From Reticulascus tulasneorum (taxonomy: Eukaryota > Ascomycota > Sordariomycetes > Glomerellales > Reticulascaceae): a stretch of DNA of 64,000 nucleotides. The notes under the pieces were generated by a model that saw only the letters and a list, made by a program, of their open reading frames with translations, was not told the DNA's origin and did no database searches. Made by a program: the position numbers and the translations under genes. The stretch covers positions 5,193,613-5,257,612 of the forward strand of contig LSAX01000001.1 of NCBI GenBank assembly GCA_001557505.1, given 5' to 3'. Below, one piece after another: positions 11,754-24,775 of this stretch (positions are counted from its first letter, which is position 1; every line of letters begins with the position of its first letter).

Positions 11754-13716
11754 GCCGTTGTTCTCGGTGACTCTTCAAGGGGGTTTGATCGATGGATACG
11801 TAGGATGATCATGCAGAGAGTATGGGTAGAGGGACTTTTGGATATTGCAGAAACCAAGGCGTTGGATCTATACTAAATTCAATAATATTTTACTCCGCAC
11901 CCCACCCCAGTGAGATGAGCAGTTATTGCCAGATATATGAGCTAGCGGAGTGTCCGGCGGAGGTACGGGCTTGCTAAATGTCCATTTGTGGGAAATGGTT
12001 TGTTATCATCAAGGAACGGCTAACACCCGGTAACCAACTTCGAGAACGGGTCAGACACAGGGGTTGGCGCTTTCTCAAATCCAAAATCTGCTTGGTGTGT
12101 ATAAGACGGAATGCTGATGTTCACGAGGTTGTGGACAGGTCTATTTATCCAAGTACCTACGTAAGAAGGTGCCAATCAATCAAGTACAGTGCCGATAAAA
12201 TGCAAAAACAGCCTCCTGCAGCGGCGTGAAGAGAGGTTGGAACACGCCGTGCGTTCAAAAATGCCGTGTGGCTTTCTTGCAGACCCCCCATCTCGCTCAG
12301 GCGCTTCGCAATTGCAAATTCAGGACAGTCGAAGCCCGCCTGGCTAGTTTTAGCGAGACTAAGCTCGTAACCACTCCCAGGAAAGAGCCTTTACAATGTG
12401 CCTGAAAACCAGGAGACCAAGAGCAGCGCAGCCAGATATCACAAGCCAAATGCGTGCCATGGCCCTTTGCAAGGGGGCAATGCAACGAACGCTAGGGCCA
12501 TGGTGGCTTATCTCAGCCACGGCTCAATCTCCGCGCGTTGCGGAGTTGGCACTCATGATCTGCTCACTAATTATTGGGTGCCCAGGGGCGAAAAGAGTAA
12601 AATCGGAAGTTTCAGGGTAAATGATACGAGACAGAGAGATGTCTCTTAGACTTGGACAGCCGCCACCATGCTCTGCAAAGCATGCCAGCAGTAACAAAAG
12701 ACCAGCAAAAACACGTGATGGAGACAGAGTCACATTACACTTCGGTTATCACGTGATTGAATCCAAACCTCTTTGCTGTCGAGGTCACATTTCAGCCCAG
12801 TGGCGATGCTTGCTTGCCTATGGACAACGAGAACTATTCTCAAAGAGAAATGACAGATCCCCTGAGCCACTATTACTGTTTCTTCCGGCCTGAAGGTAAA
12901 GTATAAGAGGGCATTCGATTATAATAGTCTGCAGAATTTTGTAACTCTCTCTGGGGGCTTAAGTAGCTAAAGGTACTTTACTGTAGGTACGTAGGTATGT
13001 ACGGACTAGTATTTGGTGTGTTGGGTATTACCGTATTACATTATCGGGATGATCACACCATCGGAAATCACATGATTCCCCCGGATTCTAACCACCAACC
13101 ACAAGCGATAGGCCTGGGATCCAATCTAAGATTTTTATTGGGTGAACCTGCAAACTGGCCCAGCATCCACAGTCTTCCCAGCCACATCGGCTCGCGATTG
13201 AGCCTCATTGCTTGATTCGCACGGCTGCGGCTGCGCTACAACTTCCTTTTCCCCACCAGCCTTTCTCCAAACAAGGCGCCAAACACTCATCCCATCCGCT
13301 CCCGTCCAGACAATTTTGGAGTCCTTCGTTCCTTTCTTTCTAATCTTTTTGGGGGAGAGCTCTCGTGTCCTCGTTTTATGCTTCGACGTCTTTGAGACGA
13401 TCCCAGCACCTTGATTGGGACTCGACATTTTGTGAGCTTCCTGCCAGCACCCGAGTTTGTGCACAAGAGCAAGAATGCTCTAATTCGCACATTCACTGCC
13501 TTGCCAGCCAGCTCTCTATTTCTCCCTCCGTCCATCTTCTTTATTACGCACCTCCACCATACTCGCATTCTTTCCGAACCCTAGACGAGATTTATGGGAG
13601 CAGGCAGTACCCTCCTGCATCTATCACCGCAGAGCAGCGCCTGACAACAATCTTGCACGTCGCTCTCTCGCCCACTCAAGAGATCCGGAGCTTACAGGCG
13701 CCGGCTTCTGTTCAAG
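11754..13716. other. Intergenic, nothing recognised
   Basis: About 2 kb between the SDR start and the SWIB gene, so it should hold both promoters. Several short open frames are present but none resembles a known protein. A small TACGTAGGTA-type run lies near 12985-13000. Confidence 0.5.
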
Positions 13717-14813
13717 ATGGCTGCTCCTTGTATGCATATCTCGGTCTCCGGCATCCACGTTATGATCTTGTCTGACATGATAGTTTAGTGTCTGCCGCGG
13801 AGGAATCGCAATACACTTCCATCATCGATGCCATTCTTGCATCTGCCGATCTCGCAACAGTATCACGGAAAAAAATTCGCTTAGGATTAGAAAAGGCTTT
13901 GGGAGGCAAAGATCTGAGTGAGCAGAAGGTGAGCCATGTCCCACGCGTGTTGGCTCTCGCCTAATTACCATCTCCCCGGGGGCGGTTCTATTATCTATGG
14001 GAGCTCACAACCCAATCCTTAGGATGCAATCAAGAAGCTCATCGAAGAACGATTCGATGCCATCTCCGGCGCGTCGCAAGATAGCATAGTCTCCCCTTCC
14101 TCCAACCCCGAACCAGATCCCGTGAAGGTGTCCCCAAAACGCCAAACCAATGGCCACTCCGACTCGGCCGACGAACATGAGGCAGAAGGCGAAGGTGAAA
14201 TTCAAGTTTCCGTCTCACAACCAGCAAAAAAGAGGCAGAAGCGGGAAGCGTCGGACGATGCAGACGCTAGACTTGCTGCGGAGCTGCAAGCACAAGAGAA
14301 CCGGATGGCCAGAGGGCGGACAACACGTGGGGGAACGGGTGGATCGAGCAAGCCTACAAAGAAAAAGAAGACACCGCGCAAGAAGAGCGACAAAAAAGTC
14401 CGAGCCGACGATGACAGTGAGGTCGAAGGCAGTGAAGGATCCGCTCCTGCGAAGCGCAAGGCTGGTGGTGGCTTCCAAAAGCCCTTTACTCTCAGCTATC
14501 CACTTGCCGAGTTGGTTGGAGAGACCCAAGTAAGTTTTCATGCCCAATTGTCCCAGCAACCAGTGTTCGAATCACCTCCTGGGATTGAGAGATTTTGACA
14601 GCTGATCTCGATGTTATTGTGCAGCTATCGCGCCCTCAGGTAGTGAAGAAACTCTGGGAGCATATTAAAGCCAACGATCTGCAAGATCCCAAAGACAAGC
14701 GCCAGATTTGCTGCGACGAGAAGATGCAAGCAGTCTTCAAGCAAGCAAAGGTCGATATGTTCCAGATGAACAAGTTTATAAGCAATCACCTCTACCCAGT
14801 TGATGAGGAGTGA
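13717..14813 (+). CDS. DEK_C / SWIB-MDM2 domain chromatin protein (Tri1/Uaf30-like)
   Basis: A nuclear protein of 282 residues in four exons: 13717-13729, 13789-13928, 14023-14529 and 14625-14813. Exon 1 is only 13 nt and supplies MAAP. It was chosen because exon 2 has no in-frame ATG and the 59-nt intron has good splice signals. The N-terminus (YTSIIDAILASADLATVSRKKIR and following) is a DEK C-terminal domain. The middle is charged and disordered, with many Lys/Arg/Glu runs such as KPTKKKKTPRKKS. The C-terminus (LSRPQVVKKLWEHIKANDL to FISNHLYP) is a SWIB domain. Yeast relatives Uaf30 (RNA polymerase I upstream activating factor) and Tri1 have this architecture, so a role in rDNA or chromatin regulation is inferred. 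Confidence 0.9.
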
Positions 14814-15838
14814 ACATACCGCTAGAAGGGTAATATTTCAGCGTGGTATGGCATATTCAGAGTATTGGAGGGCGTTGACATGGGATAATTTGCGGGCCTT
14901 GCTTCTCCTTTGCTTTCTCGGTGGCACCAGAACAAGTGCACAATTCACTCAGGGTACGGTTGACATCTGAAACTTGGCCCTCTACTCTTCTCCCAGACTC
15001 AGAGCTTTCTAGGCACGAGCATCATGGCCTTTGGAGCTTGGATGATTGACAAAGGCTATCATTCTCGGTCATGCTGCCACCAATGTCCTTTCCCTACCAA
15101 TAGAATCGACGGGAATAGAATGAAGCATGGTGAGTTAGAGGGAGACAGAGAGCGTGAAGCAGAGCGAATGCGGAACAGAAAAGTTTAGATACTTCTTCGC
15201 TGAAGGCTATTGTGAGGAATACAATATATGTAGTAGCGGGCAACCTCAAGCAGACGTACGGATCTAAGATGCCCCTGTATTCTGCAGTCAAGTGAGTCAG
15301 TTGGCCAGTCAGTCGGGGAAGAAGATCATCTAGCTCTATCTCATGGTGACTCTTACCAAGATTCGCCAATCATGGTACTCGGCTGTTCTGACTTCGCCAC
15401 TCTTTCAGAAGCATTTCCGCTATCAGGGGCAAGCTACTGTGGCGCAGTTGAGTGAATATTTGAATCGGGATATCCTGGCAAGCTCATCGATGTCTGCAGT
15501 TGGTGGCAACCTTGCCGATGACACATCTCGGATAAATCCCGGCTATCCTCGGCGGAAAGACCCCGCCATACATCCCACCACCCACCAACTCGATCTTGCG
15601 CATTCTACATCTCGCATATTCCACAGCTGAATAAACGATTGCCATTCCGCCTATCAACTTTGACATATTATATACCATTGGCAATCTTAATGTTGCCCGG
15701 GCTCACTACTTCCAAGTCCTTTCCTGAAAATCAATCTTCTCTGCTCCAGAGCGCGGTCGATCTGATAATTACCTTCGTAATCGCCGCATTTACTCAATAC
15801 CGCGCTGTGCGACTCGCATTCTAGCAAGAGTTCCCCTC
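14814..15838. other. Intergenic, putative HEL2 promoter and 5' UTR
   Basis: About 1 kb between two genes in the same direction. Short open frames at 15343-15630 and on the reverse strand lack any family resemblance. No repeat was seen. Confidence 0.5.
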
Positions 15839-18266
15839 ATGACTTCGTCTGGAGATAACGCTGCGAGCGCCTCAACCCCAAACTCGCCCCCAAGACCTCG
15901 AGGTGATAGCAATCGTGGCAGAATAAGAGGACGCGGAGGAGGCGAAAATCCTCCTGGGGGTCGAGGCAGGAGCCAGAGGGCCCGAGGGAGAGGAAGAGGT
16001 GGCGCTGGTAATGCAAGGCTTGCACCAGATCCGAGTCTTGCGAGTAGTGTTCCACGACTGGGGGTTACTATCACGGCGCAAAGCCATGGAGAGCAAACTA
16101 CAGATGAGGAGGAGACTTCGGGAGTTGCCGAAAGCGAAGTCTGCTTCATTTGCGCAGAGACTATCAAATTCCACTCCATTGCACCATGCAATCACAAGAC
16201 GTGCCACATTTGCGGTCTCCGGATGAGAGCGCTTTATAAAACCAAGGATTGCCCTCATTGCAGAGTGAGTACTCATACCATCCATCTGTAAAAAGTCAGC
16301 TAAGCCTAACAACCGGCAGACACCAGCTCCATTTGTTGTCTTTACCGACGATGCGACAAAACGATACGAAGAATACAGTGACACGGACATCACGAGTTTC
16401 GACAGCAATATTGGTATTCGATATGCAAATGAAGAGATTGTGGGCGATACCGTAGTGCTCCTCCGATACAATTGTCCAGCCGGTGACTGTGTGTTCGCCG
16501 GGCTGGGTTGGCCTGATCTTCACCGGCATGTACGATCAGTCCATCATAGGAAGATGTGTGACCTGTGCACCCGAAACAAAAAAGTCTTTACTCATGAACA
16601 TGACCTCTTCACTGATAAGGAACTTGAAAAACATATGAAATACGGCGATGATCAACCAGGGGCTATAGATCAGACGGGATTCAAGGGCCACCCCCTTTGT
16701 GGCTTTTGCGGCCAACGCTTCTACGACGACGACAAACTTTACGAACACTGCAGGGAGAAACATGAGAGATGTTTCCTATGCGATCGACGGGACTCGAGGC
16801 AACCTCATTACTACCTCGACTACAATGCGTTGGAGCAACATTTCAAGAAGGATCACTTTCCGTGCATAGACAGAGAATGCCAGGAGAAGAAGTTTGTAGT
16901 CTTTGAGTCGGAGTTAGATCTTAAAGCACATCAGCTCAGTGAACATGGGAATTCGTTGTCGAAGGACGTACGGAAAGACGCCAGAGTTGTGGATATGGCC
17001 GGGTTTGACTTTCGGCAGACATATCAGCAAGAAAGAAGAGGCAGCGGCCCTGCAAATGGAAGAGAGGGGCGGGCCGGCAGAGGACGAGGGCGTGATCCCA
17101 ACGCGCTTCCGTTACCACATAGCTCGGCGCAGCCACTTCGACGAGACGAACTGGCCTTCCAGAGACAACTTGCCATTCACTCTGCTCAATCAGTGTCAAA
17201 TCGTACGTTTGGTGGGCAACTTTCTGCGCCTTCTCCTTCTGCAGCACCAACGCCTCGTCAGGTCGGAACGCCTCCATTCGCCTCCACTTCCCAAGCTTCA
17301 CAGCAGGCACCTGATTCAGCGGCAGTTGCTCTAGCAGGATTGAACGTGTCTGACTCCGCAGCATTACCACCTCATGAACGGGCTCGGATGGTTCGACACG
17401 GTGCAGTTGTCGAGAGAGCGACAAATCTACTTGGGAATGACTCAACCAAGATGGTTGCCTTTCGCGAGTACATTTCTTCCTATCGCACCGGAAAGCTCAC
17501 TGCCCCTCAGCTTATCGATGCCTTCTTTTCACTTTTTTCCGATACGTCGTCGAATGCGTTGGGGACTCTTGTGCGAGAGGTTGCGGATCTGTTTGAGGAT
17601 AAGAACAAAGCTGATGCACTCCGGAAAGCTTGGCAAGACTGGCGCGCCATCAATGAAGATTATCCGTCGCTTCCAGGACTTGGCGGCATGCATGGAGCCG
17701 CTACCTCTTCCAGTGGTTGGGCAGCAACCGCTTCAGCGTCCCCCACTGCTCCAACGTCTGCTCCGAGTCAGAAGCACTCGACTCGAGTATTGCGATTAAA
17801 GAAGAGCACTCGTAGAGGCAGCGGAAGCAGCACCTCATCCTCAAACACATGGACATCGGCACAAGGTGGCAGAAATCCAATAACGCCTGCTTTCCCAGCT
17901 CTGCCTGCCGCATCCTCATCCACTCCGTCTGGAGGCTCGAGACCGTCATGGATTGGTTCAAACAACCCAACCCAGTCCGTCAATCCGAGAGCTTCAGGTC
18001 TTGCGTCTCGCAACGGGAACAGTGAAGATTCTTTTCCTGCCCTTCCTGCTGCCCCGAAACCTCTAACCACCATCTTCGGTTATGGTACCGGCAGTGTAAG
18101 GCGTGATCTAGGTCCTGGCAGGAACACCGGGTTCAGTTGGGGTTCAGATTCGCCAAATGGAACGAGTGCAAATGTCTCCGAGCTGGAAGATGAGGACAAA
18201 CCCGACACAGGAGGCAAGAAGAAGAAAGGGAACAAGGGCAAGAAGGTCCTGGTACAGTGGGGTTGA
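15839..18266 (+). CDS. HEL2: RING/C2H2 E3 ubiquitin ligase, Hel2/ZNF598 orthologue
   Basis: A predicted ribosome-collision sensor ligase. Hel2/ZNF598 ubiquitinates small-subunit ribosomal proteins on stalled, collided ribosomes and triggers ribosome-associated quality control. Exon 1 (15839-16264) encodes an RGG-rich disordered N-terminus and a RING finger at about residues 102-142 (CFICAE ... CNHKTCHICG ... CPHCR). A 55-nt intron (16265-16319) falls exactly after the RING. Exon 2 (16320-18266) holds a run of C2H2-type fingers (CDLCTRNKKVFTHEH, CGFCGQRFYDDDKLYEHCREKH, CFLCDR, CIDRECQEKKFVVF), the FRQTYQQERR segment, a disordered middle, and a short Lys-rich end (GKKKKGNKGKKVLVQWG). The length is 790 residues, in the range of fungal Hel2 proteins. 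It converges on IRE1. Confidence 0.93.
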
Positions 18267-18681
18267 AGGACTAATATCTTGTGCAAATCTGGAGGTTCTG
18301 ATTTGCGGGTTGGCATAGCTGAGGAACATGTTGTCCATCTTCCATCCCCAAGTTACACCACTGTTTCCTAGAACCACCCACCCACGTAGAGACCATATAG
18401 GTCGCCCGTGGTGCGGGAAGAGATTTCCACAAGCGGTATTATGAGTTATCCATCACCTTCTCAATGGCTCAGGGGCTACGGACCGAAGTTGCTGGTTAAC
18501 AATGGATCGGAGGAGATAAATGGCATTGTAGAGCATTCACGTAGAGCATTCACAATGAGACATATTTCAAGTCATCAAGAAGCAAACACAGCCAGCAACA
18601 ATGGATTTACCAATAAGATAAGAAGAGCTTAGCTGCTATGTTACATGCCGATTCATCCCCGTCGAATTCTGCTATTGCAAA
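18267..18681. other. Convergent intergenic region with 13-bp tandem duplication
   Basis: This is the 3' space between HEL2 and IRE1. GTAGAGCATTCAC is duplicated head to tail at 18528-18540 and 18541-18553. Otherwise nothing was recognised. Confidence 0.6.
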
Positions 18682-21600
18682 TTACAAGCCTGCCGGCTCG
18701 TAATATTCTCTGAAACGATCCGTAGTATCCCATTCAACACTGTAGACCACATCCCAGCAAACAAGCAACAGCTTCGGAAATTTCACAGTCCAGAACGCTA
18801 GATAGCCATCCGGCAACGGTCCAACTGACCTCTTGAGCGAGTCAGGCATATCTTCGTAGTGATTTTTCTTGTTTCGTAGAGCTCGCAGGAGGTCCAGAAG
18901 GCGCGAGCCTGTGTACTTCCGCTGCTTGCCCAAGGAATCAACAAAATCACGAGGCAGGCCACGCAGGAAGTCGCCTTTAGTTACGCCGGGTGCATGTCGC
19001 TCCAGCTCCATGAGGGCCGGGCTGGGCGGATCTCTAGGCTCCTTCTCGAAGTGGTCGGAAACATCACAGAGGAATGCAAGACGTCTCTTCGCGGACCAGA
19101 AAAAAGGATGTGCCATGACGTCTCGGGCAGGTGGCCGTCTCTTTGGGTCTGCGTTTAGCATGGCCCCGATAAGATCCTTGGCTTCGTAGGAGAAGTCTCC
19201 CAGTGAATCCAGTGGACCAAGATTGTAATTTCCTTTCCGAATATTGACCTCCCGCATGTAGCGATCGCCACAGTCAAATGGGTGGGAGCCATTTGTAAGG
19301 ACGTAGAAGAATACGAGACCCAAACTGAAGATGTCAATTGATCGTGTTGCGCGGCGGTTGGTGGTGGCATCCGAGCCGACCAAGATAGAGCCAGAGCCGC
19401 TGTGTGTGCTAGCGTCAATAGCCGAGTCCCTGACGTCGTCGTCAAGCAGCAGCTCCGGGGCACGCCAGCCAGATGTCCCGGCCGCACGCCCTGTCGTTGC
19501 TCCAAAAGATGATTGATTTGTTTCCAGCTTTTTGCACAGACCAAAGTCAGAGACTAGGAGCCGAGGTCGGCCGTCCTTGCCCATGTTAACGAGGATGTTC
19601 TGCGGTTTCAAGTCGCGATGCACGATACGGAGGTTGTGTAAGTGATGGATGCCGTTCGTGATCTGGTAAAGGACACCAGGAACATCTCTCTTTCCAGCTT
19701 GGGCAAGATCGGAGAAGTGGTGTGGCTTTTCCACAACATCGGCCAGCGACGCAGCACAGCGCTCGAGTGCAATATACAGAAATCCATCTCGAACTTGTTG
19801 GGCGTAATATCGAATAACTAATACAGTCAGTCCATGCGTCTCCTCAACAGCGCTTAGCACTCACCATTTGGATGGTCGTCACTCTCCCTAAGCAGCCTCG
19901 TCTCTTGCGAGGCAATGTCATAAAACTGGATAAGCATACGCTTGACAGCGACTTCACGTCCATCAAACCTTCCAGCAAAAACCAGAGTTCCGTTGCTTCC
20001 AGTGCCCAGTTGATCTTCCGTGTCTACCTCGATGTTACCCATCTTAATGATAGGCCCCGTTACCGCTTGCATATCATTTGCGACAGTCATCACGTCCGGT
20101 TCCAGTTTCGGCGACTCGCCCAACATTTTGGCATTATTGACGGCATCTTCAACGGTAGCTGGCAGAGGCTCGTCGTCGCGAGATTGAGATATCTCTCCTT
20201 TCTTGTTTTTACGATGCCTAACGCCACCTCGTCGTCCTCGGTGTGCCTTGGCTCGCTTTTTCTCTGGCGCACCACCGCTCTCGGAATCTCCTCGCGGCCG
20301 CGTATCGGCTGGTTCCTGATGCCCCATGAGCGTGGTCGACGGTGGCTTCCTTTCATCGAATGTTTCAGTGGAAGCCATGATCTCTGCCGGGAGCAAAGAC
20401 GGGAGTTCTTCTGTCTCAACATCTTTGAGCTCGACATGCTGGTCGGACAATGGGTGCAGCGGTACTCTGTAATCTAGCGAGGTTTCCGGCGTTGATTCGG
20501 GTGTTGTGTCATGGACACGCTCTTCATGCTGAATAAGCCATTTTCTTGTCTTTCCCTTATACCAGCGGCGTAGATCTTTCTGATAAAAGAAGAGGGCGGA
20601 AATAAGAGCGATTATCAAGACTGGATTACTGAGGAGATCTTTCACACTGTTCGCAACCTGCTGTGGTATCGACTTCAGATTCGCAACGATATTTGGAGGC
20701 TCCACGCTATCGTTTTCTTGATGATGTGGCAAGGATGAGTCGTTGTCAGGGTCATTGGGGGTAGAAGTGAGGTATCCTCCTGGTAATGTTAGGGGCTGGT
20801 GTGCATCGTCTCCCATGCCCTCCAGATAATGTTTGCCAACCATCGCCCTAGCCTGTTGTGCCTGGGTCAACATATCCCATTGTTGACCCATATCCCACCA
20901 TTTTGATCGAGATGTCTGAGCGGGTGGAGCATCAATTATCAAGGGGTAGGATTTTCCAGACAATGCATACCAACTCCCTCCTTCGGTCTGATTGATAAAT
21001 ACGCTGCTTCGAATTCGCGCAACGTTTTCCTCTCGAGGGGGTGGCGTGGGCTGAGGGAGAATGACGAGGTCGGGGTTACTCTCTGGAGTTGCCCCCCAAG
21101 GCCGGCAAACATCAAACACCCGAGCAACTGGCACGGCGAATTCGAGCTTGAACGACGGGGCTTGATCAGAAATTGAGTGATCAAAGGAGTAGACCTTGCC
21201 ATCGTGTCGGCTGGTATGGTAGCGATTATCAATTGAACGATGATATTCCTGAAAGAGGTCTTTGTCAAAGTTGTTTGGCACCCATTCCGAGTATTTCAAA
21301 GTTGCAATGGGACGTGTATCTTTGCGTGAAATGCCAACTTCGTACTCGGTTCGACCCAAGGTGATGGTCCCGGTCAAGCCACACTCTTCGTTGTCCATAT
21401 CGTACAAGGCGTTTGGGCGTAGGCAGCTCTCGGCCTCGTTCACATGAGAGCCGCTGGACCCAAACCACTTCAACACGCGGCCTGTGGCAGCGTCTAGCGT
21501 GACCATGGTGGTCTTCTTGGTGCCCGTGTATATTATAGGTGGATCCGTGAGGAACGAGGGACCGGATTCCTCGAGTGTCTTCATACTGAGACCAGTGCGA

Positions 21601-22328
21601 ACGAGTCCGGGGTCACTGGCGCCGGGAATCCAGAAATACAAGTCCCCATCTCGATTAGGCTCGACGGCCCAGATGTAATGGTCGAGAGGATTGTGGTCGT
21701 CATCCAGCTCGGAAACGTTGAGCCGGTAGTGTTGGGTTTCTACCATTGGCTGCTCGACCTCGAGGTGCCAGCGTTCTGTGCCAGTCTCGCGGTCGGTAGC
21801 GTATAGATCTCCATCGACGGTCGCCAGTAGAACGAAGTCTTCTACTTCCCAATCTCCCAGACTCCGCGCAATCTGCGACGAGGAGAGCCCGGTGCCACCC
21901 CCGGGAGAGGCACTAGGTCGATGTCTAGAAGGAGGTGCTCGCACGGACTTAACCGGAGCCAAAGTTGCGACGGCGCTCGCATCGTTAGGGATCAGGATGT
22001 TTTCAGGGTGGTCGATTCGACGTTTATGAGGGTTGGATGCCAGGGAGTCTCGGAGTCGAGGCGATTCTCTGGACTCGGCTTTGAGGGTAGTGGCAGCCCA
22101 ATTGAGCACCGCTGCATCGACAGGAACGTCGTGGGAGTCCTCGGGCTGGGTGTTTCCATCACGTCGGTGTTGTAGCCTCTGTATTTGAACGAATGGTTCG
22201 GCATGTTGCTGCTGCTGCTGCTGAGCATCAACGAGGGGGATGCAGGATAAAAGAAGGACGGCGATTGCGATGAAATATTTCCGTTGTTGGGCGACGTGCC
22301 TCCCATCGCCTGGAGGCCGTCGCAACAT
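18682..22328 (-). CDS. IRE1: IRE1 unfolded-protein sensor kinase/endoribonuclease
   Basis: A type I ER transmembrane sensor. It detects unfolded proteins in the lumen, oligomerises, and its RNase excises the intron of the HAC1/hacA transcription-factor mRNA. ATG 22328 is chosen because it begins a clear signal peptide (YFIAIAVLLLSCIPLVDA) followed by a Gln run; the open frame continues upstream but without an ATG. The luminal beta-propeller region has WEVEDFVLLATVDGDLYATD. A transmembrane helix (VLIIALISALFFY) lies near residues 575-595. The kinase has the G-loop GTGSNGTLVFAG, VAVKRM, HRDLKPQN and SDFG. The KEN RNase domain has RNKKNHYEDMP, including the catalytic-type His, and ends near REYYEPAGL. 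A 47-nt intron (19864-19818) splits the kinase after DDHPN. Length is 1199 residues. All key residues are intact. Confidence 0.96.
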
Positions 22329-24775
22329 GTTTTTGATGAATGTAGAAAGGATCACATTCAGGTTGCCTGGTGATGGTAAGACTGCAGACCAGTCATCGGT
22401 GGAGCCACGGTTCGAGGAAGGAGGATAATCATGTAGGGTTCGGAGGTTGTGAAAATGCGATCGGATGCGGTGATTGTCCGGAAGGTCGGTCGATGGAGGG
22501 ACCAGCAGGAGCTTTGGAGCAAGAAGGGAGGACAGTCGAGGGGGAAGCGATGGATAGAGCAATAGAAGCAGTAGGTTTGGATGGTGAGACCGGATGGGAC
22601 AGGTTGGAGAGATTTTCGATGGGTTTCTACCCTAAGGGAGTGGTGGAGGCACGGGGCGGCACAGACGGAGCGCAGAGGAAGGGGGCTGACGGTACCGTGT
22701 GAATAAAGTATGAGTTTCGAACTAGCGCACGGAGTGCCTGTTGGGTAAAGTTACCTAGGAGTCGACAACCTTTCTTGTGCATCACGTAATTAATGAGGTA
22801 CATATCACGTCTGTTCTTAGGCCCTACTTTTCAAACTATCAATGTACTACTCGGTACAGATTCCACGACCCGGCGTTGCAGAGTCATCCAGCAGGTCTCA
22901 GTAGCATTAATTTTCGCTGCACTCGTAAAAATCAGTCCACGTACCTGGGGGCGTCAAGTTGTCGAAAGACTTTCCTCCGAACACTGCCCTTTGCATGCCT
23001 TGCCAACCTTCGGAGGCGCGGCCAACCCTTGGGGGCCCCAGTGCCCACAAAAAGTGGTGTGCTTGTGGCTGGAATGATCCAGGATTTCGTAGCGGACGTT
23101 TGAGATGTTCTGCCCAGGTACATAGATCGACTTGTCAACACTTGGTTTGCGTAGTGGGCAATACCATACTACGTATTATGCTCTTGCGGAACCCCAAACC
23201 AATGTCTCGTTGGATACTTCTTAATTAGGTGTACTAGGTACGAAGTCCGAACCTGTGTACATGCACCTTTTCCTTTCTACGAACTTGGGGACTGGGACTA
23301 GTCCCAGGTCCAACCCACTCTCTTCCTAGGTAGGTACCTAGGTAGTCCGTAAAAGTAAGGTACCTTAGGTAAGGGGCCTTTCTGATGTCAAAGGGCAAAA
23401 ATTGTTAGGCGCTCCACGACGGCTGAAGCCGATACTACTTACCTGTACCTACCTTACCTCAGGTACATGAGGCTAGGGTTCCTACCGCAGCGGGACTTGG
23501 AGCGGGGTCGCTACGCGAGGTACCGGCGAAGTGGGATGATTCGATCAACGGCATCCGAGAGCTATGTATTTGCTCTGGCTTTTTATTTTACATAGGCGAG
23601 GTGAAGTCCATGTTCTCGACGACGCATGCTAAGTGGTTTTCTGAAGGCGGAAGAACCCCTAGACTGATCAGTTTTGCTCGTTGTCAGGAACCAACCACAA
23701 TTTGAAGTCCCCCCAACCACACCGCGTTGGTCATGTCCCTAAGTACCCTACCCCTTCCTCCTACTTAAATAGTGGGGGCATCCGAAATCTGGAAACCTGT
23801 CGCCCCATCATTCTGAAACAAAACTCCAAGATCCACAGGCTCCCTGGCCAATTGGCTTCGAGATGTCACACACAAGAGACTCAGCAGGAACTACGTAATA
23901 CGTGGCAGCCCCATAACGCGAATGGACTCTTAGAGACACATGGAGTACTCTGGAACACTTCTGTCATCCTTAGGAGCCGCAACAAGACGCCAGTTGTACC
24001 TGTGTACGAAGTAGGCATGGTGATGCAATGATAAGACCACCACCAAACGACTGGTGAGTGAGATAGATTGGCCACCCAAGAGCCGCGCCATGCCGTTCCC
24101 CACAGTAGCCGGTGCCATATCCGCGTCCCGTCTCGTTGCTTCAAAGACTGGACGCTCCGCACAAGGCATTGTTTCGCGTCACACATTGCTACCCGGGAGA
24201 TCATGCCTGGTGCACAACCAACCGGGAGAGCAGCAGCCATAAGAAAAGACTACAATTCGCATTCTGTCTTGCAAGACAGAAAGGGTCTATTGGTGGCGTT
24301 AGATAGTCAAGTTGTGGTAATCACCGGTGTGATCTTTTGGCATGAGTCAAAGAAAAACTGAGAGCACTTACCAGAATGCATAGCAGTTGACTCAACTCAA
24401 GATATCATGAGTCTTGACAAAGCTTTCAAACCAGGACCAATTTAATAGTGCCAGGATGCCGGGAGATGGTATACGCTAGGGCTGGACAGAGTTGACTTTG
24501 ACTTTATCGAGATTAAAGAAATTCGATTTCAGCATCAGGAATTTGAAATCACTATTCAAATCGTAAGATATCGATTTTGTTATATTATTTTTAATATCAA
24601 GCGGGTTCCCTTCATCATACGTATCTCGCAGAAACTTAATACATCTGAGAGTAGAACACGTTCTATACTAAAGAAATAACCTCAACTTCTGGGCAAACCT
24701 TGCTCCAGAGTTCGTCGAAACGGCCTCCTTTCAAGCTTCTGTCGCCACCCATCTCTTCAAGCTAAGCGGACACCT
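22329..24775. other. Long intergenic region with palindromes
   Basis: About 2.4 kb upstream of IRE1 and downstream of the deuterolysin gene. The region just above 22328 is the IRE1 5' leader. Between 23290 and 23480 there are perfect palindromes and TACCTTACCT-type runs. An AT-rich patch lies at 24500-24600. No coding gene is supported. Confidence 0.5.
23292..23342. repeat. Two adjacent perfect palindromes
   Basis: CTGGGACTAGTCCCAG (23292-23307) is a perfect 16-bp palindrome. CCTAGGTAGGTACCTAGG (23325-23342) has two perfect 8-bp arms around GG. TACCTTACCT-like runs follow to about 23475. They may be regulatory or part of a dispersed short repeat, because a similar TACCTTACCT hairpin occurs at 40636-40710. 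Confidence 0.6.

Noticed and set aside
22329..22562. Upstream extension of the IRE1 frame
   Set aside because: It has no ATG, and it would place the signal peptide inside the protein. The ATG at 22328 fits the expected type I topology.
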